A DNA stretch of 64,000 nucleotides from Lenzites betulinus (lineage: Eukaryota > Basidiomycota > Agaricomycetes > Polyporales > Polyporaceae), in contig JABYQU010000012.1 in the NCBI GenBank assembly GCA_022264855.1, forward strand, positions 186,001 through 250,000. Reading direction: 5' to 3'. Positions 10,475-23,721 of this stretch are shown here, one piece after another (position 1 is the stretch's first letter; every line of letters starts with the position of its first letter). The position numbers and the translations under genes are program-made. The notes beneath the pieces were generated by a model. It did no database searches and was not told where the DNA came from. It saw only the letters and a program-made list of their open reading frames with translations.

Positions 10475-11672
10475 AGCTATTCAACGATGTGTGGAAGGGT
10501 GGGTGCTGGGTAGGAATACGATGCGCAACGACGAGCGGGAGGGGCGCGGATGCGGCGGTGGTGGTTGTTAACGACGAGGGGCGGGGGAGCCTCACGGTGA
10601 CTCCGGGGGTCTTTGTTGAAGGTCCGATGCCACGGTTCCCACGGTGCCAAAGTTCCGAGCCAACAAAGCACCAGAACGGCTCGCGCTTGGGCCATCTTCC
10701 GCGCGCGGGACGTCGGAAGGTTGCCTCTCCCTCACTTTTTGCGATTTTCCTCTCCCCTCCGTGCACGCCCATGCTGCGTATGAGAACCGGGGCGCCATGG
10801 TCACTGGGAGATCGCATTCAGACTGTCAGGTAAGGTGCTATGTTGCGAGAGATGTCGGGAAAGCACGAAGACAACTTCGTTCGACCGGCGTCTAATGCAG
10901 AAGATGCAACTTCTGGCCGAACTCGACTCGGGCGACCTGCCGTTCACCATCATCCTACATATATTCCCCCCGCCTATGCGCGTATTCCGCGTATTGCAAT
11001 ACGAAATTTTCATAACAGGTTTGTATTGTGTGGTGTGAAAGAAAGAAACGCGAAGGAATCCTTACAATACTTGCCATCACTGCAAGTACTCTAGCTCTGG
11101 GCTTCAAAGCTAATGACAGGTGTTTGTACTCATATTCCGACATCTTTTCCATCTGTATCGCTGCCCTGAGAGGAGCGCGATATATGAAGATTGTATTGAA
11201 CAGTAGGTATTCTCCGTCGCTTCTACTATACCTCGGCGTGTGAGGGTAGTAGATCTGCGTATCAATGTATGACTACGCCACCATCGAGCTGCATAAACAT
11301 AAGACACCAACCATGACGATCTACATAGTATGGCGAATGACAGGATACCTACCAATAAACCGTGATGATGTGCTACTACAGACAGATTTCGGCGATCCCA
11401 TGAACGAGAAGTTGGACCTCTAAGTGCTTCCGAACATGGAACCCTAACCCTTCACACTAGGTAGTTCCTCCAGATGCCATGGTGGCGCGGGGTTGACGAA
11501 TGACGTCGTTATGCCCCAACCTTCCAGTGGTTCTGACGTCGGTGCGCCATAGGTAGATCTAGGCAGTATATATAAGAGCAATCTCGTCCTCCAGAAGAGT
11601 CCACAACCTTGACCGGAATCTTACCACTCTCAGTCCCTCACATACACTTCTCGTACTCACATTCTCAATATC
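10475..11672. other. Divergent promoter spacer between H3 and the 121-aa gene
   Basis: About 1.2 kb between two divergently transcribed genes. I looked for an H4 gene and found none. The right end carries the CRE-like and TATA motifs listed separately. Confidence 0.6.
11501..11576 (+). promoter_or_regulatory. Two CRE-like TGACGTC sites and a TATA box
   Basis: TGACGTC occurs at 11501-11507 and again at 11534-11540, followed by TATATATAAG at 11567-11576. The start codon is about 100 bp downstream at 11673. TGACGTC is the core of the ATF/CREB bZIP site used by fungal stress regulators such as Atf1. Two copies immediately upstream of a good TATA box suggest a stress-regulated promoter; this is inference. 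Confidence 0.5.
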
Positions 11673-12152
11673 ATGTCTTCCGGTGCAATGCAGTCAAACG
11701 TCGGCAACTCTCAGGTCTACGAAGATGGCGACCAAAGGTGCGACTATCAGTCGTAAGGCCTCAAGAATTTAAGCACTGATGCGGACATTTGTAGGAACGG
11801 TCCCTCAGCTGCCAACCAGTCCCAAGAGAGGCCTGCGGGGCTCGGCCAAAAGAACGCGCATGACATCTTTGACTCCAAGTATGTGAACCCATCTGCTTCA
11901 CTTCGACGTCGTGCTCACTGTTTTTTTTCACGAAGGGATAATCGGAAGCTCGACGTCCGTATGCAGCAGGAAATGAAGCGGGAACGGCAATCTGAAGACG
12001 AGGACAACGCTAAGACCGTTACAGACCCGCTCGAGCCTGCTAAGAGTCAAGGCCATAAGCCCTCGCGTGGGGCAGAGATCGATGCAGAGCTTCAGCAGGA
12101 GGACGAGGAGATCATCAAGCAGAAGGGGCCTTTCAAGGGCATGTCGCAGTAG
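11673..12152 (+). CDS. Small hydrophilic protein of unknown function (121 aa)
   Basis: Exons 11673-11737, 11795-11878 and 11936-12152 sum to 366 nt. The product is 121 residues, highly charged, with no hydrophobic core, no signal peptide and no membrane segment. It is rich in Gln, Glu, Lys and Ser and ends in KGPFKGMSQ. The composition suggests an intrinsically disordered protein. I do not recognise a named family. The paired CRE-like sites in its promoter would fit a stress-protective role, but nothing in the protein proves that. Both intron borders are consensus and keep phase, so I regard it as a real gene. Confidence 0.7.
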
Positions 12153-12523
12153 AACACGCAACCAACTTGGACCATCTTGTAGCATTAGCCTTTGTATCAT
12201 AACCCAACAATTCATTGCGATCGCGGTGAACGTTTGAACCATTGGTTATCGCGGCAAAGCGTCTGAAGGGAGTTTACACGGCTCGAGGAGGGTCACCGGT
12301 GTCAGGGAAGACGTCGACGCGACTTCGTAGCGAGCGGAGCGCGCGGTCAACAAAGGGTGATGGACACGTGATGGCGCGTCGAACACGGTCACGTGAGTGA
12401 CACGGACGCGTTGTGTACAGGCACGCCGTTGATGGACGCCGCGGGATAAATAGAAGTCGTGTTTCGTTCGCTTGCTCCCTTTCCTCGTCCCCCGCCCGTA
12501 TTCCCTATTCCTCGTCTACGAAC
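12153..12523. promoter_or_regulatory. Promoter region of the homeodomain gene
   Basis: A 371-bp spacer with no frame of interest. ATAAATA at 12446-12452 is a TATA-like box about 75 bp before the start codon. CACGTGA sequences occur at about 12365 and 12390, possible bHLH (E-box) sites. Confidence 0.45.
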
Positions 12524-13853
12524 ATGGTCTCTGTGGCTACCCAACTGCTGGCGCGCACATCCTCGGCGTCCAGCGTGAGCTCGGACGATTCACTCGTCAG
12601 CACCGAAACTACTCTTAGCCTAGGTCCCGCGGATCCCATCGTCGACGGACCCAAACGCACGCGGAAACGGTTCACAACCCTGCAGCTCATGATGCTCGAG
12701 CACCTCTATCATAAGGCATCCCACCCAATGCGTGAGCAACGCGAGCAACTCGCGAAGGACGCCGATATGTGAGTTTACTCCCCACCCTAACAGCGTTCGT
12801 GCCCAAACTGTACGCTTTCTGACGGGGCTCCGGCTTAGCAGTGACGTTCGCTCTGTGACCGTATGGTTCCAAAACAAACGCCAGACGGATCGACGAATGC
12901 ATCGTCAACTATCCGAACCCACGCTCCTACCCCTGCCTACTCCAACCTGCAGCTCCCCCGCCGCATCTGCAATTCTCCCGCCCTCTTCCCCGTTCTCGGA
13001 CGCGTCCGGCAAGACCATCCACACCGTGCGCGCGCGCACCCTCTCCGGCAACTCCGCGGTGTCCACTCTGTCCCTCCCGACAACCAGTAGCTCTGGCCGG
13101 AAACGCGATCGGGAGCACATCCCGGAGCGCTCACGGAGCGTGCGCCATAAACCCTCTCGGCACCTCTCGCTCGACGCGATCGCCGCGCGCACAGAAAGGC
13201 AGATCCTCATACCGCGTGCATCTCCGCCACAGTGCCCCTCCTCGCCTTTCTCCGTGCGGCCATCCACCCCCGAGCCGCCATCAGAGGAAGACGCAAAGTC
13301 CGAGTCTGGAGAGCGGGCATTGTGGGAGAACATGCAGTCGTCTCCCCCTGCGCCCGAGCCTGCACCGCGTACGGAGCGCGACCTAGTGCGGTACGGGCGG
13401 CGGAAATATACGCTGGAATACGCGTGTGCGAAGGAGATGGTCGGGGCCAAGAGGTCGTCGGGAGGGAGAGACAAGGCCGGGAAGAATACGACGGGCCAAA
13501 ACGCGAAACGAATACGCGGAAATCTGCGTACAGCCTCCACAGCGCGGGGGGCGGTCGAGTGTGCCAAAGTTCAAGCAGAAGTCGAGGAGGAGCGGGAGAT
13601 CCCGGTGTTGGACTGGGACGCGGACCTGCTGGGCGATACCGACACGGAGGGCGTGCCTTCGGAGGTCGTCACGCCCTCCAGCAGTTTCGGCATCGGGGCG
13701 CTGTCTGTTGCGGATGACGAGAAGGAGAATGTGACAATGCCCAAGGAGGGTGTCAAGGTGTCCACAGGGAATATGAAGACGGAGGAAGGCACGACGGATA
13801 ACGACCTCATGGACGTCGCGTACGTCCTATGTGGGCTCAGCCAACGCCGCTGA
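12524..13853 (+). CDS. Homeodomain transcription factor
   Basis: A nuclear DNA-binding protein of 419 residues from exons 12524-12768 and 12839-13853. The homeodomain lies at about residues 44-105, beginning KRTRKRFTTLQLMMLEHLYH. Its recognition helix is VTVWFQNKRQTDRR, with the invariant W, F and N. The intron cuts the domain between helices 2 and 3, directly after KDADI. Spacing in the visible part is the typical 60-residue type, not the TALE type of mating HD1 proteins. The rest is Ser/Pro-rich and disordered with basic patches, a usual layout for Agaricomycete developmental homeobox regulators (hom-type factors of Schizophyllum). No mating-type partner gene lies nearby, so a role at the A mating locus is unlikely. 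Confidence 0.9.
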
Positions 13854-14048
13854 ACATAGGGCCTATGGTGCGAGTCCGCTGACATGATTTCTTGGTATGT
13901 GGTCATGATATTTGGTGTACACTTGGTTATGGGCGTATGAATTCGGGTATCGTTTCACGCTGTTCATGGCATTATCGCATTGTATAAGATCTGTATCGTA
14001 GTACATACACAATCTAGTATCCCAGCAACACGGTCCCAGCTTGTGGCG

Positions 14049-15266
14049 TTATGCCCACCCTATCTTGTACATCCGGTAGCCGCCCTCGTCTGCGCGCCCA
14101 ACCCCAGTGTGCTTGCCCAAGCCCTCCATAGTCAAGATAGCCAGCTCGCCGCGGCCCCGGTCTTCTACCGAATCGACCAGCGGGAATACGGCCTCCACGG
14201 TGTCGACCATGCCCTCATGTCTCCCCGTCGGACGGATGGGAATGATGAGCCAGAATATGCCGTGTCCCGGCGCGAGCAGCCGCTCGACGCACGACTTAAT
14301 CCAGCGCGCATGCTCGGGATGATAGACCACGTCCGCCGCGAGAATAACGTCGAACGACTGTTCGAGCAGCCCTTCGTACACGGGTGTCTGCCAATCGAGG
14401 GGGAGGATGTCCACCCAGGACCTCGAAGAGCGAGGGAAGTTCGTCTCGATGTTCGTCTGCAGGTTCGCGAGCACGGAGGGATGATAATCCGTAGCGACAA
14501 CCGAGGGCGGGTGTGTCGAGGAGGCGAGCAGCTTGGCCGCAGCGATGCTCAAGAGTCCCGTCCCGGCACCGAGTTCGAGAACGCGCAAGGGCCGGTCGGC
14601 AGGTATGACGAGCCCGAACTCGGCGGGATGCATGCACATCCGTTCCGCGAGGAGGATGGAGCTGCCCCAGCTCTGGAGCCCGACGGAGGTGTGGTCCTCG
14701 CTCCGCAGCGGCGCATCGTTGAGCTCGACCTGTACCGCGCCGGAAGCGGACCCGGTGGGGAAGGTGAACGTGCGAGTAATGTCCTCCTCTTCCTCCTCTG
14801 CCCCGGCGAACGTTGAGAGAAGAGATGCGGTGGCGTCTACGAGGGCCGCACGTGCGTCCGTCTCCGCTTCATCGTCCGAAAGGTACACCCAGACATCGGA
14901 GCGCGCGGTGAAGCCGGTCAGCCATCGAATAGTGAACTCGCGCTCGAACATATCCGACCGAAGAACGTCGGGGTCGTAGGGGGGTTCGTCCGGGACTTCC
15001 TGCGCGATTTCATCCTCCTCGTCTTCCTCTTCGCCGTCGGCGGAAGCGTAACCGGAGTCGGGGACGGAGGTGTCATGGATGAGGTGCCTGGGCCTTCGGA
15101 GAGCACTACGTTTCGGCAGCGTGATGACTGGCTTGGGTGGCGTGGCGGGCGCACAGTAAATTGAACGGAGGTTATCTACTGCTTGCGATATCTGGACGAG
15201 GGAGTACGAAGGCAACCTGGACAACGACGGGAGAGACGATGTCGGGGGAGAAGGGCGATGTGCCAT
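14049..15266 (-). CDS. Protein-lysine N-methyltransferase (Methyltransf_16 family, Efm2-like)
   Basis: An unspliced 405-residue S-adenosylmethionine-dependent methyltransferase. The N-terminal ~100 residues are low-complexity and acidic. The seven-beta-strand core follows, with motif I LRVLELGAGTGLLSIAAAKL at about 225-245, the post-I acidic strand VVATDYHPSVLANL, and the post-II strand FDVILAADVVYHPEH at about 300-315. These match the FAM86/METTL21/EFM class that modifies lysines on translation factors such as eEF1A or eEF2. The exact target cannot be assigned by eye. Start chosen at the ATG giving MAHRPSPP. It converges with the homeodomain gene, leaving about 200 bp between stop codons. 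Confidence 0.85.
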   Translation of the reverse strand: MAHRPSPPTSSLPSLSRLPSYSLVQISQAVDNLRSIYCAPATPPKPVITLPKRSALRRPRHLIHDTSVPDSGYASADGEEEDEEDEIAQEVPDEPPYDPDVLRSDMFEREFTIRWLTGFTARSDVWVYLSDDEAETDARAALVDATASLLSTFAGAEEEEEDITRTFTFPTGSASGAVQVELNDAPLRSEDHTSVGLQSWGSSILLAERMCMHPAEFGLVIPADRPLRVLELGAGTGLLSIAAAKLLASSTHPPSVVATDYHPSVLANLQTNIETNFPRSSRSWVDILPLDWQTPVYEGLLEQSFDVILAADVVYHPEHARWIKSCVERLLAPGHGIFWLIIPIRPTGRHEGMVDTVEAVFPLVDSVEDRGRGELAILTMEGLGKHTGVGRADEGGYRMYKIGWA

Positions 15267-15697
15267 GTCTAATCTTTCGTCTCGTATATGCTCTATATTC
15301 TTGAGGTTTACTGAATTGCCACCTGGGGAGCCCGAAAAGAGATAAATCTGAAGACCCAGGGAAATCTAGGGAGACAAGAGGTTTCGTCTAATGTCTAGAG
15401 GGTATTGGAGAAGTCTAAGTCTATGCCGAGCTCTAATGCAACCAAGGGTATGGGGCAGGGACCCTTGGTTGCTAGTACACAAGGACAGGCATGTTGGGCG
15501 GAGGAGATGGACGGAGAAGACAAGATTCAGAAAGCGCCTTGGGGATGATAAAACATGCAAGAACGTGTTTTCTGACGTCCAGATCCTTTTGCGGCGATAG
15601 CCGAGCCGTTGAGGCTGCTGGACAACAACCGTCAACAAATCCTGTGCTCGATGCCTCAGTAAAGATAGTACTATATCATGACCTAGATTCCTTTGCC
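15267..15697. other. Divergent spacer between the methyltransferase and GON7 genes
   Basis: About 430 bp with no convincing frame. It must hold both promoters. Nothing specific is recognised. Confidence 0.5.
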
Positions 15698-16000
15698 ATG
15701 GCCTCTGCGGTCTCCGTCACGTATAGGCTCAATCCACCACCCGAAGTTTCTGTGCCAGCAGGTCTATCATCTGTCAAAACTCATGATTTCTCCATCACGG
15801 GCGCCCCCAGTGGAAGCACCGATCAAAAGGCATACTATGAGGGACTTAGAGCCGCAGTCCTGCAAGCCAAAAGCATCCTCGGAGAAGAGCTGACTGCGTG
15901 GAGGGATACAGTAGGAAAGAGGGAGGAGAACAAGGAGGCAAGAATACCGCAGAGGGAGGAAGACGATGAAGATGAAGGCGAGGAAGTAGAGGAAGAGTAA
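15698..16000 (+). CDS. GON7: KEOPS complex subunit GON7-like
   Basis: A 100-residue protein. KEOPS makes the t6A modification on ANN-decoding tRNAs and also affects telomeres; fungal Gon7 is its small accessory subunit bound to Kae1/Pcc1. The sequence has a short beta-forming N-terminus (VSVTYRLNPPPEVSVPAGLS), a central helix with YYEGLRAAVLQAKSILGEEL and LTAWRDTV, and a strongly acidic C-terminus ending EDEGEEVEEE. This size and layout are those of the Gon7 family. The frame is open further upstream, but the ATG at 15698 (MASAVSVTYRL) gives the compact family length. No introns. It converges with the uL2m gene. Confidence 0.7.
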   Translation: MASAVSVTYRLNPPPEVSVPAGLSSVKTHDFSITGAPSGSTDQKAYYEGLRAAVLQAKSILGEELTAWRDTVGKREENKEARIPQREEDDEDEGEEVEEE

Positions 16001-16185
16001 TCCCGATCCTGCTTACATTGGTGAGATACAGCTTCGCGTACCATTTTGCCATCTAATGTCTTGTAGCTAGCTGGCCACATGAGCAGAGAATGAATACTAG
16101 CGGTGTATTATGTGTATGGAATGTATGAGAGTGCGCGCGCCACCCTACCCAGGTCTGTGCCCCACGCGACTAAGACATCCTGCAA

Positions 16186-17444
16186 CTACAAGCCCCGCTT
16201 CTCCTTGCCGCGAGGACGTTCACGGATGACCATCTTGTTGCTGTTCTTCGGGCCCTTCGGTCCGGGCTTGCGCGTACGCTTGCCCTTCGCGAGCCAACCC
16301 CAGATGGAGCGTGGCTGCTTGTTACCCTTGGATTTTCCACGACCACCACCGTGGGGGTGATCACACCTGTACGCCGATCGTCAGTATTTACATTAGACGC
16401 TGTGAGGGTAAAGACATACCTGTTCATCGCCATACCACGTACGTGGGGCCTCCGTCCGAGCCAGCGACTCCGGCCGGCTTTCCCAAGGTTCCGGTTCTTC
16501 CAGAGCGGGTTGCTGACCTTCCCAACAGTGGCGACGCAGTCCTGAAGCACCTGGCGTACCTCCCCACTCTGCAGACGAACGTGGGTGTACTTGCCCGAAT
16601 CCTCGTGTTCGACGACCTGGCCGAACGTCCCCGCAGAGCGGACGAGGATCGCACGTCCCTGGGGGTTGAGCGCAATGTTGTGGATAATGGTACCAGGGGG
16701 GATGAGTCGGAGAGGTACGACATTGCCGGGTTTGATGGTGATAGCACGAAGAACACCAAGAGCCAGCGACGCGGTCGACGCCGTCTGCGTCTGGTTGGCA
16801 GAGTCCGGTTCCTGTTTGTTGAGAACCTTGCCGCGGATGTCCTTGGAATCCACGAACCCAGGCACGAGATCCGGCGGGATGCCCTGGCGGAAGCTCTGCA
16901 CTACATCCCCTGCGCGTAGTGTATCGGGAGCCAGGATGTAGCTCCAGACTTTGTTCCCACTCAGCTCCGAATTGCGGTTCTTGATGAGCGCAATGTGGGC
17001 GGAGCGGCCGGGGTCGTATTCGATGCGGACGACGTCGCATAGGCCGGGCTCCATACGCATGAAGTCGATTATACGTATACGCTGTTTGTGTCCACCGCCA
17101 CGATGCCGCACAGTGATATGCCCATGGTTGTTGCGACCTCCACGTTTCCTCAGGGCGACGGTGAGCTCACGAAGAGGCCGACCTTGGTAAAGATGTGGTG
17201 ACAGCGGCCGCTTGAGATGGCGGATACCGGGCGAGACAGGCTTGTACGTTTTGTACAGAATGGACGTCCGAGCGAGGGCGGCATTGACCTCCGATGGGGA
17301 TTGTTGCGAGAGTATGGCCTCGGTGGCATACTGCCGTGTGCGTGTCAAGACATGGGGTAGGACGGAGGCCGAAGACGAAGACGCCGAGCCGGCGACGTTA
17401 AGGGCCGAAAAGGCAGAACGGAGGAGACATCGGGAGGAGAGCAT
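16186..17444 (-). CDS. RML2: Mitochondrial large-subunit ribosomal protein uL2m
   Basis: A protein of the mitochondrial 54S/39S subunit near the peptidyl-transferase centre. Exons 16420-17444 and 16186-16366 give 401 residues. The N-terminus ([17 protein letters not shown]) is a basic, hydroxylated presequence typical of matrix import, which is why I prefer this ATG to the upstream in-frame one at 17633. The L2 core is clear, with [20 protein letters not shown] and [18 protein letters not shown]. The highly conserved loop [17 protein letters not shown] spans the intron. The lysine/arginine-rich C-terminus ends [10 protein letters not shown]. Its start codon is only 159 bp from that of RVB2, which runs the other way. 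Confidence 0.95.
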
Positions 17445-17603
17445 TGAGACGAGCTCGTCGACGTAGCGGCAGCCGTCGTCGTCGTCGGCTGCTCGGCGGG
17501 GTGGACAGCTGAGAGCAAGAACGCGCTCGGCGTCACGGTGCAAAACAGAAAGTGTCGCCGGCGCCAAACCCAACGCGCCTTTCTCGAAGCCCTCCTTCAC
17601 ACC
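17445..17603. promoter_or_regulatory. Compact bidirectional promoter, uL2m / RVB2
   Basis: 159 bp separate the two start codons, so both transcription units must share this region. No TATA box is evident. Confidence 0.6.
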
Positions 17604-19439
<1,836 letters not shown>

Positions 19440-22400
19440 GCGAGGATGGGTGTGAAGCGGCATCGGCCCGCTGTGTTACTGTACTGTATCTTGGTGCGTC
19501 GTGGAACCGCATGATTCAACGGGCTTCGGACTCATCATGTGCTCCGCAGACTGCCTTGTATTGCTGCGTTGAATCCAACTGTTGTCTCGACCTCGTGCTT
19601 TCAATACGTTCCGGAGGAACGCCAATGAGCGTGCCTGATGAAACCCGCACTTCTGTTGTGATCATTTCCTATCGAGACAGAGAAGCTGGATTTCCACGCA
19701 TAGAAGACATATGCTCCACACGCTACAGGATTCATGTAAGTGCATCGCCGTCCCGGCATGACGCTATCTCACTGTTGCGAGCCTGGAGTTTCGTAGTGTC
19801 CGGTGTTTTGCCGCCTCGAAGAACTCAATGAACGGAACTTCTTCAGGTTTCCGAGGCACCGTATACCGCCGGCACGAGCCTCCACAGCATCATTGGACAC
19901 TTGCCGAGATATTCTCCAGGCTATCCCCGTTGCCATTCCATCCATTCAACTTGCATTGCAGCCGTGCCCGTGAACCCCGTGTTCCGCCACACCGCCGACA
20001 GGCCGCGCGAAGTCGTGAGTAGCGCAGGTACGTCGGCCTCTTGGTAGAATTCAGCCTGTTCATTGGGCCCGGAGGTCAAGGCGCAAGCAGTATCTTATAC
20101 CCCATGTCCAACGGCGAGCGCCCCAGAATTGGACAGCGGTCAGGCGGGGCGGCACGACCGAGGGCACTCGTTCCTCGTTCCTCGGCCCCACCGACGTTCC
20201 TCCCGCTCCGGACGGATATCAGCCGTATACATCATCGAGGTCGGGCAGGCCGGCAAGTAGAGCAGCTCACATGCACGGGAGGATGCGTGTGCGGGGATGT
20301 CGACTGACGCCGCACGAGACATACTGGGCTTTTATGTCTCACCCTCTCGCGGGCGTGGCGTCATGCGACAACCGAGCGTCGTGTCTAAACCCGGCCTTCT
20401 CAGCTTGTCTATCTTGCGTGCCGCTGCCAGGGATCCGTCGCGGCCGAGTTAGGTCGATGTACAACCTAGTCAGGTGCGTGGGGAGGGCTACTGCGTGATT
20501 CTCCGCGATGGGGCCTAGCCAATTGTATCGAGGGCGGCTCAAAATACACGTTTGAATGCGCATTTGGCAGGTTTATCCGTGCCAGTCCCATGGACACGGT
20601 TAAACGTCGCGGACGATTGCCCCTACCCCTGCCATTCTGAGGGTCAACAGCGAGATCTCCACGAGATTCTCCCTCGTATCAATCTGTCGACCTTGAAGCT
20701 TCAGCGCCGGTGAGCGACCGTTTATTGCCCCCGACTTGCCATACTGAGCCGTTTGCAGGCTTCCGCGGCACGCGCGGGCGGTGGCTTCCGCCGTCGGGAC
20801 ACTACGATCGTATGCTCAGACGCATGGGACTCGTGCATCTCGTGCAGAGCCTCCGGCGGTGGCGGCTGCCTCTGGCGATGCGTCCCGGGCCACCTGCAAG
20901 GCACCGTGCCGTCACTTTTAGTCCATCATCTGTATATGAGCGGACGCGATGAACTGCACACTCCTCACCCAGACCCCATTGACCCGAACCTCAACCAGAG
21001 TATTATCCGAAGTACGACGGTCGCACCCATGGTACGCAGAGCAAGTCCACGATGCCGCCTCGCTTGCCGCTCATGTGGCGCTGCAGGTCTTCAGTAGCAA
21101 CGCTTCTGGCATCGATAAGGACCAACCTCGGTCGACGCTCAAGACTAGAGTGCAGTCGCGACTCCAGACTGCGTTGATGCCGGTGAATACCTTCCCCTCA
21201 TCTGCACCGCCCCCACCCCCGCCCTCCCCGCTCGCGCCATCGCGAATGGTATCCGCTGACGATGGCATTCCCGCGCATAGAGACGGCACATTCAGTCCTC
21301 GACGCTGATCGCACCGTCAATGTCCCAATCGGAATGCAGCACTTTGGTATGCACATCGCACGCATGATCACCGTGCTCCCCGCTGACAGTCATTTATTAC
21401 CCCAGGTCGACTTCGTCATTGACGATGCCCCGACCAAGGTCGACGAAGAATCAGACGTAGGTCTTATCCGAAGATCTTCGGTTTCCCAGTCTAACGGTGT
21501 ATGTCTTGGTAGGAGGTCGACGATTACATGTTGGAAGCAGACAACACAGCCTGGACTACAGGAAAATATACGCCTTCAAAGGGGCACAAAAAATACGCGG
21601 ATGTACGCGTCCAAGTGAACCCCGTACCACCTCAGGTAGGCTGCGATGCTCTCCTCGCTCCAATGCACGAGTCTTACGTCCGACATGGTGACAGGAACAG
21701 TTGCTTAGCGCAGACAACAGTGCCTGGGTGGTAAACCGCCCCTGTGCCTCTCAGCCCAAGTCCCGGACTTGGTTTGCCACTACTAGCCGCCACCCACAGC
21801 CGACGCCAACCTACCAGGCGAGTTACGCTAACGGCTACATTTGTAATGTCGCGTCTGACGGCAGATCTGCAGGCTCAGATGCTCGATGCTGAAGACCGTG
21901 CGTGGATGTGATCATGGCGCGCTGCAGATGGGGCGACGTTGCAGCCGGTGTCCTCCGAGTTGTCTGGACTAGGGACATCTTCTATGTACTCTTTGGGATG
22001 TAAGCTACGAAGTGATATCGACTAATGAACCATGTCTTGAAAGGATATCCCACAAAGACTGTCATACGACGCAAGATGCTGAAACGGAGCTCCAACTTCG
22101 AGCGTCGCCAGGCGTCGCCGCGTCAGTGTACTCGGTACCGATTTTGACGCGTACATAAAAACTTTGATCGTGGCGAAGAACGGCCGCTAGCACAGAACCT
22201 ACTTATACCCCGGCATGCCATCTCATGTCATGGACCTCAGCTAAAAAGGTACAAATGAGTGTCTTGTGATTGATCGCGACACGCTTGTGTAGGCTACAGG
22301 TGGTCCATACTCAGCTAGACCCGCTCCTTAGCATGTCTCTCAGCGACGGGGTACGAACGATCCACCGGCCTGATCAAACCAAACGCCGCATGTGTATCGC

Positions 22401-22536
22401 CCCAGGTGCCGGTGAAGCAGCCCCATGTCGATTTTGTGAGCAGCAGGGTGGAATAAGCGCCACTGGCGCTGGTCATAGTACAAGCACGACACATCCTGGA
22501 GTTCACTGTACAGACCGGTGTTTAGACATCATCGTC
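19440..22536 (+). other. Unresolved region with exon-like plus-strand frames
   Basis: About 3 kb with no recognisable gene. Plus-strand segments with plausible borders include an ATG exon at 19625-19736 before GTAAGT, a stretch with HPWYAEQVHDAASLAAHVAL (about 21025-21085), and exons around 21410-21880. The last group carries a recurring short motif: YMLEADNTAW, then QLLSADNSAW, then QMLDAEDRAW. The exon joins 21457/21515, 21634/21699 and 21760 have usable GT/AG signals. I cannot place them in a family or connect them to one start and stop. The region may be a diverged or decaying gene. Low confidence. Confidence 0.3.
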
Positions 22537-23721
22537 TCAGCCAAATTTCTGCTTGGCCATTTGCATGAACATGTCCATGGTAGCCTTGTCTTTCTGCCGC
22601 AGCTGCTCGGCACGCTCTCGTATGGCGCCCGTCCGATCCCCGTTCTTGTCCTCATACCGGCGCTTGGCGGCCTCTCGTCGTGCCAACCTGAATGCGCGTT
22701 AGCATGCAGCCACACAGTGGCGACACAAAGTACCCACTGAGCCTGGAAACTGTCACCGCCACCCATCAAGGTCGCATCGTCAACCTCAAGGCCTTCATCC
22801 CCCTTTTCCCTGAAGGCGCGGTTTGCCTCCCTTTGTACCTTCTTCTTCTCCAATTGCCCTGCGCGCCCAACTTCCTTCGGGCCCACGAGATCTTCTACAC
22901 GCTCTTTGGCCTCCTTTCGATCTCGCTTGCGCTGGAAATCGCGCTCTGCCGCACGATGCTCATCTTCGGTTTCCTTTGCGAGGACGCGGTCGGATGATGA
23001 GGGCATGGCAGGACCGATGACGCGCCCACGCGATGGACCCGCGTCTGGCGCATTGAGACGGGAGCGATTCCAGGTAGCGCTCTCTATTTCTTCGCGAGCA
23101 GCGCGCAGTGCCTCGGTATCCGCGCGTGAAGCGTTCGAAGCGAAGGACCACTTGTAGGCCGTCTGCTCACTGGCGATGGGAACTTTGTTCACGCCAGCAT
23201 ACAGGGATTCTGTATAAGATATGGGTCAATTGCACGTGTACTGGAGTGAGTGTGTGCGCGTACGCACTTGATAGCTTGCCCCGGTTCCATGCCTACAGAG
23301 ATAATTTGAGAACTTCTGACATATAATGTGTCTGCAGTCTGCATTGACTTATACCTTGACAAACTTGCGGAAATACCTGGATGCATGATCAGAACCCAAC
23401 TCATCGTCAGACGCGACTGTGCCTGCGCTTACTTTCTCGCCTTCTCGCTGGTGAGCTCATTGAAATACTGAAGGGATGTGCTGCGAATATCTAGCCACCT
23501 GGGCTGCGGCAGAACTGGCCGTCTAGACAGACCTTTCCCTTATCCTCTTTCAGCCACACCTGGAACTCGTCGTTCTTGAGGAAGTAATCGGAGTCGGATA
23601 TTTCAGATACACCATCGGGTAACGACGACCTTCTCTCAGGAGAACGAGAGCGAGAGTGGCCTCTGGACTGTGATCGTGAGCGGTCTCGCGAGTAAGACCG
23701 TCGACTCCGATGAGAGGGCAT
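22537..23721 (-). CDS. SR-rich nuclear protein, probably RNA-processing related
   Basis: Six exons (23533-23721, 23433-23467, 23355-23376, 23268-23292, 22738-23209, 22537-22687) sum to 894 nt, giving 297 residues. The first ~40 residues are an RS-type region (SRDRSRSQSRGHSRSRSPE). A conserved block with FQVWLKEDKGKYFNELTSEK and FRKFVKAWNRGKLSKSLYAG follows, then YKWSFASN, a GPAMPS motif, and a long charged helical C-terminus rich in K, R, E and Q. RS repeats and coiled-coil-like charged helices suggest a nuclear speckle or splicing role, as inference only. I recall similar conserved proteins across eukaryotes but cannot name this one with certainty. Three internal exons are 35, 22 and 25 nt. 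Confidence 0.75.

Noticed and set aside
12524..13853. Mating-type A homeodomain gene
   Set aside because: The visible domain spacing is typical (not TALE), and no second divergent homeodomain gene or MIP gene is adjacent.
20220..20265. Tubulin-like start (VYIIEVGQAGK)
   Set aside because: Only this short stretch resembles the tubulin N-terminus; a stop follows and no other tubulin motif occurs nearby.
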